A DNA stretch of 20,456 bases from Lachnospiraceae bacterium (lineage in GTDB: Bacteria; Bacillota_A; Clostridia; Lachnospirales; Lachnospiraceae): NCBI GenBank assembly GCA_017634255.1, contig JAGBNT010000035.1:1-20456 (forward strand), read 5' to 3'. Below, in pieces: positions 16,462-20,456 of this stretch. The notes under the pieces are model-generated. The model was not told where the DNA came from. It worked only from the letters and a program-made list of their open reading frames with translations, and made no database searches. Position numbers and translations under genes: made by a program. Every line of letters begins with the position of its first letter. Within the stretch, counting starts at the first letter, position 1.

Positions 16462-17982
16462 ATGTATACTAAAAATATATTGGACTGGCTGGAGGCTGAC
16501 GCAAAAAAATATCCTGACAAGGCAGCCTTTGGTGATGTACAGGAGGATATCAGCTATTCACAGCTGGTGCGGGATGCGCGGCTGATCGGAAGCTTTATCA
16601 TAAAAAAGGCAGAGCCTAATAAGCCCATAGCTTTTTTTATGGAGAAGAGCTGCATAGCTGTCAGAGGCATGTTCGGAGCGATATATGCACGCTGTTTTTA
16701 TTCCATAATGGATGTGAGGAGTCCCATACCGAGACTTAAGAAAATGCTTTCGGTCTTAAAGCCTGCACTGATACTTACTGACAGGAAAAACGCCGAAGGA
16801 GCGGAGGAATTTCGGGATGCCGCCGAGATCGTGTGTATAGAGGAGCTGCTTAAAAAGGAGAGTGTGGACGAGGAGCTGCTTACGGCAAGGAGGGCGGGGG
16901 CTCAGGACATCGACCCGATTTATGTAAACTTTACGAGCGGCAGCACCGGTACTCCAAAGGGGGTAACCGTTGCACATCGTTCTGTCATAGAATTTATAGA
17001 ATATTTCACAGAGCTTTTTAAGATCGGAGAAGACGACATCCTTGGAAATCAGGCGCCGTTTGATTTCGATGTTTCGGTCAAGGATATATATTCCGGACTG
17101 TACAGGGGGGCGAAGGTGCAGATAATCCCTCGGGATTATTTCAGCAATCCCATGGCGCTGATGGATTATCTAGCGGATAAAAAGGTGACGACCTGTATCT
17201 GGGCTGTGAGCGCCATGTGCTTCGTATCTATCATGAACGGCTTCGGCTACAGGGTTCCGGAGAGCATAAACAAGGTGCTTTTCAGCGGAGAGGTGCTTCC
17301 GGTAAAGCATCTTAACGTCTGGAAAAAATATCTGCCCGACGCAACTTATGTAAACCTATACGGTCCTACTGAGATCACATGTAACTGTACCTATTATGTA
17401 CTGGACAGAGACTTTGAGGACACGGAGGTCATTCCCATAGGAGTTCCCTTTCCGAATGAGAAGGTATTTCTTTTAAACGATGAGGATGAGCTTATTGAAC
17501 AAACTGATACTGACAGCGTTGGGGAAATAATCGTTTCAGGAACCTCGGTGGTTCAGGGATATTATAATGATAAGGAGAGGACTGCGGCGGCCTTTGTACA
17601 AAATCCCCTGCAGGATAAGTATATTGAGCAGGTTTACAGGACAGGAGACCTTGGCAGATACGATACTGATGGGCAGCTTGTATATGTTTCCAGAAAGGAT
17701 CATCAGATCAAGCATCTAGGACAGAGGATCGAGCTAGGGGAGATAGAGGCTGTGGTCACTGCAATGGAGGGGATTGAGAGGACTGCTGTTTTATATGACG
17801 AGGAAAAGCATAAGTTAATCATGTTCTATACAGGACAGGCGGATAAGAAGGAGCTTATGAAGGAGCTGCGGACGGCGCTTCCTCCCTATATGATGCCTAA
17901 TAATGTCAATCAGCTGGATGAAATGCCCCTTAATAAAAATGGAAAGATAGACAGAGGGAGATTGAAGGAGTACAAAAAATGA
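16462..17982 (+). CDS. Amino-acid-activating adenylation enzyme (DltA-like, AMP-forming)
   Basis: A 506-residue stand-alone adenylation enzyme that would activate an acid as an acyl-AMP and load it on the carrier protein. Core motifs are present: TSGSTGTPKG (158-167), QAPFDFDVSVKDIY with the amino-group-binding Asp (D203), NLYGPTEIT, YRTGDLGRYDTDGQLVYVSR, LGQRIELGEIE and NKNGKIDRGRL with catalytic Lys495. The D203 position implies an alpha-amino-acid substrate. By eye the gene is closest to DltA, but the substrate segment IWAVSAMCFVSIM differs from the WVSTPSF-type segment I recall for D-alanine enzymes, so another amino acid is possible. An AGAGGAG site precedes ATG 16462. The last codons overlap the decarboxylase start (ATGA). 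A 69-base gap separates it from the MBOAT gene. Confidence 0.88.
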   Translation: MYTKNILDWLEADAKKYPDKAAFGDVQEDISYSQLVRDARLIGSFIIKKAEPNKPIAFFMEKSCIAVRGMFGAIYARCFYSIMDVRSPIPRLKKMLSVLKPALILTDRKNAEGAEEFRDAAEIVCIEELLKKESVDEELLTARRAGAQDIDPIYVNFTSGSTGTPKGVTVAHRSVIEFIEYFTELFKIGEDDILGNQAPFDFDVSVKDIYSGLYRGAKVQIIPRDYFSNPMALMDYLADKKVTTCIWAVSAMCFVSIMNGFGYRVPESINKVLFSGEVLPVKHLNVWKKYLPDATYVNLYGPTEITCNCTYYVLDRDFEDTEVIPIGVPFPNEKVFLLNDEDELIEQTDTDSVGEIIVSGTSVVQGYYNDKERTAAAFVQNPLQDKYIEQVYRTGDLGRYDTDGQLVYVSRKDHQIKHLGQRIELGEIEAVVTAMEGIERTAVLYDEEKHKLIMFYTGQADKKELMKELRTALPPYMMPNNVNQLDEMPLNKNGKIDRGRLKEYKK

Positions 17983-19169
17983 CTGACGCTGAACTCAAAG
18001 CAGTAGCCGAAAAATTTGGTACACCTGCCTATGTCTTTGATATAGACGCACTTTCAAAAAGGATGCGCTCGGTCAGGGAGATAGTGGGAAATGAGGTGGG
18101 ATTATGCTACTCGATAAAAGCAAATCCCTTTTTGATACCAGCGATGCTTGAACTCATTGACAAGCTGGAGGTCTGCTCTCCGGGAGAGCTGGAGATATGT
18201 AAAAAGCTTAATGTGCCGCCGGAGAAGATCATCTACTCGGGAGTCATGAAGACAGAGGAAAATGTTTTGGAGGCAGCGCAATACAGGGTAGGTACCTTTA
18301 CAGCTGAGTCGAAGAAGCATGTAAGGCTCATTAATGAGCAGGGACTTCAGGACGGCGTTAGATACAGCGTCCTCTTAAGGCTAAATGGGGGGAGCCAGTT
18401 CGGTATGTCGGAGGAGGATTTGCAGGATGTCCTTAATGATATCGAAAATCTTAAGGGTATTAGAATAGAAGGAATACATTATTTCGTCGGCACCGGAAGA
18501 GGGAAGCTAAAGCAGCAGCAAAAGGAACTGGTTATGCTGGAGGAGCTTATGGCAAGGGTTCCTGCTGAGTTATGTAAACTTGAGTACGGACCTGGATTGC
18601 CCTTTCCTTATTTTGAGGGAGATGACTTTGAGGATACTTTATCGCCCTTAAAGGAGCTGGCGCCTGCATTACAGGATATCGCAAAAAAGACGGAGCTTAC
18701 AATAGAAATGGGTCGGTTTTTTGCCTCCGAATGTGGATATTATTTAAGCCGGGTCATGGATATCAAGACCGCCAACGGGGTTAATTACTGCATTATCGAC
18801 GGAGGTATAAATCATATAAATTATTATGGTCAGATCATGGGGATGAAAGTGCCTGTGATCAAGCATTTTCCGGAAAGAAAGGCTGCCGGTGGAGAGGCAG
18901 CTTTCATGGGAGAGAAAGTGAAGTATGCCATAGCCGGAAGCCTGTGCACCACTGCGGATATTCCGGTCAGGGAGAAGGAGTTTACCGGACTTTCGGAGGG
19001 AGATACGCTTGTTTTTTGCAACATAGGGGCGTATTCTGTTACGGAGGGCTTATATATGTTCTTAAGCCGCAATATGCCTGCGATACTCCTGTATGAAAAG
19101 GGAAATACGGTCAAAGTCAGGGAAGCCCTGCATACATCGGAGTTTAATACGGGACATTTTGGAGTATGA
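17979..19169 (+). CDS. Fold-type III PLP-dependent decarboxylase
   Basis: A 396-residue enzyme of the diaminopimelate/ornithine decarboxylase superfamily. The PLP lysine is K47 in CYSIKANPF. Other landmarks are EVCSPGELEIC, GIHYFVGTG (His stacking on PLP), a modified glycine loop EYGPGLPFPYF, EMGRFFASECGYYLSRV (phosphate-binding Gly-Arg region), GSLCTTADI carrying the active-site Cys and Asp, and CNIGAYS. Differences from ordinary LysA (HVGSQ and GGGFG loops altered) argue against plain lysine biosynthesis. Relatives pair with an acyl ligase and a carrier protein, for example BtrK, which decarboxylates glutamyl-carrier in butirosin synthesis, and decarboxylases of exosortase loci. Its ATG overlaps the ligase stop, so the two proteins are probably made in step. 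Whether it acts on free or carrier-bound substrate is not visible. Confidence 0.87.
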   Translation: MTDAELKAVAEKFGTPAYVFDIDALSKRMRSVREIVGNEVGLCYSIKANPFLIPAMLELIDKLEVCSPGELEICKKLNVPPEKIIYSGVMKTEENVLEAAQYRVGTFTAESKKHVRLINEQGLQDGVRYSVLLRLNGGSQFGMSEEDLQDVLNDIENLKGIRIEGIHYFVGTGRGKLKQQQKELVMLEELMARVPAELCKLEYGPGLPFPYFEGDDFEDTLSPLKELAPALQDIAKKTELTIEMGRFFASECGYYLSRVMDIKTANGVNYCIIDGGINHINYYGQIMGMKVPVIKHFPERKAAGGEAAFMGEKVKYAIAGSLCTTADIPVREKEFTGLSEGDTLVFCNIGAYSVTEGLYMFLSRNMPAILLYEKGNTVKVREALHTSEFNTGHFGV

Positions 19170-19172
19170 GAA

Positions 19173-19204
19173 ACCGGAGCGGCAAGCTGAATTATTCAGC
19201 CGGT
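19173..19204 (+). other. Intercistronic hairpin between decarboxylase and carrier protein genes
   Basis: GCTGAA-TTA-TTCAGC (19186-19200) forms a perfect 6-base stem, flanked by ACCG (19173-19176) and CGGT (19201-19204), which can pair around it. No T run follows, so it is more likely a processing or mRNA-stability element that separates expression of the carrier gene than a terminator. The 105-base gap holds no other feature that I can see. Confidence 0.5.
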
Positions 19205-19274
19205 CCTAAATGAATTGCAGCGAAGAAGATACCGGAACAAACAATGCATATTATAAAAAGGAGATTGATTTAAG

Positions 19275-19502
19275 ATGGAAAGATTATTAGAGCTTTTAAA
19301 AGAGGTTAAGGAGGACGTGGACTTTGAGAATGAGGACTCCCTCATAGACGATCATATTCTGGATTCCTTCGATATTTTGCAGATTATATCTACGCTGAAT
19401 GATGAGTACGATATATCAATACCAGCCACAGAGATAATACCGAAGAATTTCAATTCAGCCAGGGCGATGCTTGAAATGGTGGAGAGACTTCAGGACGAAT
19501 AA
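19275..19502 (+). CDS. Acyl carrier protein (DltC-like)
   Basis: A 75-residue acidic four-helix carrier. The phosphopantetheine attachment serine is S31 in HILDSFDILQII; the DSF form rather than DSL is typical of DltC-type carriers. It would hold the activated amino acid as a thioester on its prosthetic arm, accept it from the adenylation enzyme, possibly present it to the decarboxylase, and donate it to the MBOAT protein. No phosphopantetheinyl transferase gene is in the window, so a host enzyme must activate it. AAAAGGAG ends 11 bases before the ATG. The permease gene follows after 12 bases. Confidence 0.93.
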   Translation: MERLLELLKEVKEDVDFENEDSLIDDHILDSFDILQIISTLNDEYDISIPATEIIPKNFNSARAMLEMVERLQDE

Positions 19503-19514
19503 GAGGAGATTTAC

Positions 19515-20447
19515 TTGCTGAGTTTACTGCTTGCACAAAAGATCCTGCAGCTTCTTATTATAATGGGCTTCGGCTTTGCGGCAGTGAAGCTTAAGCTCTT
19601 AAAATCAGAGGATTCCATGGTGCTGTCCAAAATCTGTCTATATGTGATAGTGCCGTGCATGATACTTAATATCTTCCAGGTGGAGCTAAGCCCGGAGATA
19701 TTGAGCGGCTTTAAGGCGGCGTATATTGGAGTTGCGCTGCTGCACGTGGCAGCGATACTGGTCGGGATAGCTTTCAGGAAGTTGTTTAAAGCGGATGTGG
19801 TAGAGGAGATGTCGGTTGTGTATCCGAACGCCGGCAACCTCATCGTTCCGCTCATTTCTTATGTTTTGGGCGAGGAGTGGCTCTTATACTCCACAGCCTA
19901 TATGACGTTTCAGACTGTTTTTTTCTGGACACACTGCGTTCATGCCTTTTCAGGCGAAAAGAGGATCCATCTGAAAAAGATACTTTTAAATGTCAATATT
20001 ATCTCTATCTTTGCAGGGATAATAATGATGATAACGGGGCTTCGGCTTCCGGCTGTATTAGACGGGGTCACAGGCTCCGTGGGCAATATGCTGGGACCGG
20101 TCTCTATGCTCATTTCAGGTATGCTGGCTGCAAATTTGAAGCTCAAAGAGGTTTTAAAACGCAAACGGATATTTCTGGTCTTTGCCTTTAAAATGATAGT
20201 GGCAGCCTTTGTGGCGCTGTTCATATTGAAGGGAGTGGGGTATCTGGCAGGGTCTTCGGAAGTTGATCTGGACAGGGTGCTGCTGGTGCCTTTTCTTGCG
20301 GCTATAGCTCCGTCAGCCTCGACAATAGTGCAGTTTTCACAGGTGTATCATAAGGATGCACAGTATGCCAGTTCTATAAATATTCTTACCCTTATCGGGT
20401 GCATTATCACAATGCCTTTATTTGTATATCTTTACGAGATGTTTTGA
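19515..20447 (+). CDS. AEC-family (auxin efflux carrier-like) permease
   Basis: A 310-residue hydrophobic protein of two inverted five-helix bundles. Recognisable features are an N-terminal helix AQKILQLLIIMGFGFAAVKL, then LSKICLYVIVPCMILNIFQV, YPNAGNLIVPLISYVLGEEW with the conserved Asn-Ala-Gly-Asn break, ISGMLAANLKLKEVLKRKR at the domain boundary, and PSASTIVQFSQVYHKDAQYAS near the C-terminus. Bacterial members move organic acids such as malate or other small anions; substrates are mostly unknown. The start is TTG 19515, placed six bases after GAGGAG (19503-19508); no ATG lies near. As the last gene of the Dlt-like cluster it might move the substrate or by-product of that pathway, but it could simply be co-transcribed. 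The stop is nine bases from the window end. Confidence 0.9.
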   Translation: MLSLLLAQKILQLLIIMGFGFAAVKLKLLKSEDSMVLSKICLYVIVPCMILNIFQVELSPEILSGFKAAYIGVALLHVAAILVGIAFRKLFKADVVEEMSVVYPNAGNLIVPLISYVLGEEWLLYSTAYMTFQTVFFWTHCVHAFSGEKRIHLKKILLNVNIISIFAGIIMMITGLRLPAVLDGVTGSVGNMLGPVSMLISGMLAANLKLKEVLKRKRIFLVFAFKMIVAAFVALFILKGVGYLAGSSEVDLDRVLLVPFLAAIAPSASTIVQFSQVYHKDAQYASSINILTLIGCIITMPLFVYLYEMF

Positions 20448-20456
20448 AAAATGAAA

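Noticed and set aside
16392..16472. 26-codon open frame between the MBOAT and ligase genes
   Set aside because: It lacks a ribosome binding site, overlaps the ligase start, and shows no small-protein signature such as the membrane helix of DltX.
17979..19169. Annotation of the decarboxylase as lysA (diaminopimelate decarboxylase)
   Set aside because: Several LysA motifs are altered and the overlap with an adenylation enzyme next to a carrier protein points to a specialised role.
13739..19502. Naming the cluster dltDBAC outright
   Set aside because: The gene order differs, a decarboxylase is built in, the MBOAT protein is AlgI-sized, and the ligase pocket seems different; D-alanine cannot be assumed.

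Overview
The window looks like a chromosomal segment of an anaerobic Clostridia-type Firmicute, most likely in or near Lachnospiraceae. The supporting signs are a tig-clpP-clpX-lon-ysxC proteostasis operon, a HrcA-type CIRCE operator ahead of groES-groEL, sigma-A-like promoters with AT-rich -10 boxes, strong AGGAGG ribosome binding sites, several TTG starts, a rubredoxin, and a PocR-domain chemotaxis-type protein. The genus assignment is inference from gene content; no database search was possible.

Layout. (1) 1-430: four tRNA genes (His, cut by the window edge; Gln; Lys; Leu), with a terminator after Lys. (2) 467-1114: a 51-residue rubredoxin followed without a gap by a CYTH-domain triphosphatase-like protein, ending in a hairpin shared with a convergent DJ-1/PfpI gene (1137-1685, minus strand). 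(3) 1852-10369: a long plus-strand run of trigger factor, ClpP, ClpX, Lon, the ribosome-assembly GTPase YsxC, and two adjacent COG0523/CobW-type GTPases. The first GTPase carries a 63-residue segment with 37 histidines. The second lacks it and ends in a domain resembling DUF1980/TIGR03943. (4) 10545-11318: a soluble PocR-domain protein with a very short methyl-accepting signalling hairpin. (5) 11508-13629: groES-groEL with promoter, CIRCE operator and terminator. (6) 13739-20447: a tightly packed six-gene cluster of SGNH/DltD-like protein, MBOAT (DltB/AlgI-like), amino-acid-activating adenylation enzyme (DltA-like), fold-type III PLP decarboxylase, acyl carrier protein (DltC-like) and an AEC-family permease.

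The most interesting region is the last one. It has a counterpart for each canonical Dlt function (activation, carrier, membrane acyltransferase, SGNH partner). It also contains a PLP decarboxylase whose start codon overlaps the ligase stop codon. A ligase + decarboxylase + carrier triad is the logic known from butirosin biosynthesis (BtrJ/BtrK/BtrI), where glutamate is decarboxylated while bound to the carrier. My inference is that this cluster decorates a cell-surface polymer or secreted glycan with a decarboxylated amino acid (an omega-aminoacyl group such as GABA) rather than with D-alanine. The chemistry is a hypothesis; the gene order, overlaps and motifs are visible in the sequence.

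Regulation that can be read: CIRCE control of groESL; a possible internal promoter for lon; a dyad overlapping a -10 box before the PocR gene; and a promoter for the Dlt-like cluster placed so that transcription would begin at or next to the first ATG, suggesting a leaderless mRNA.
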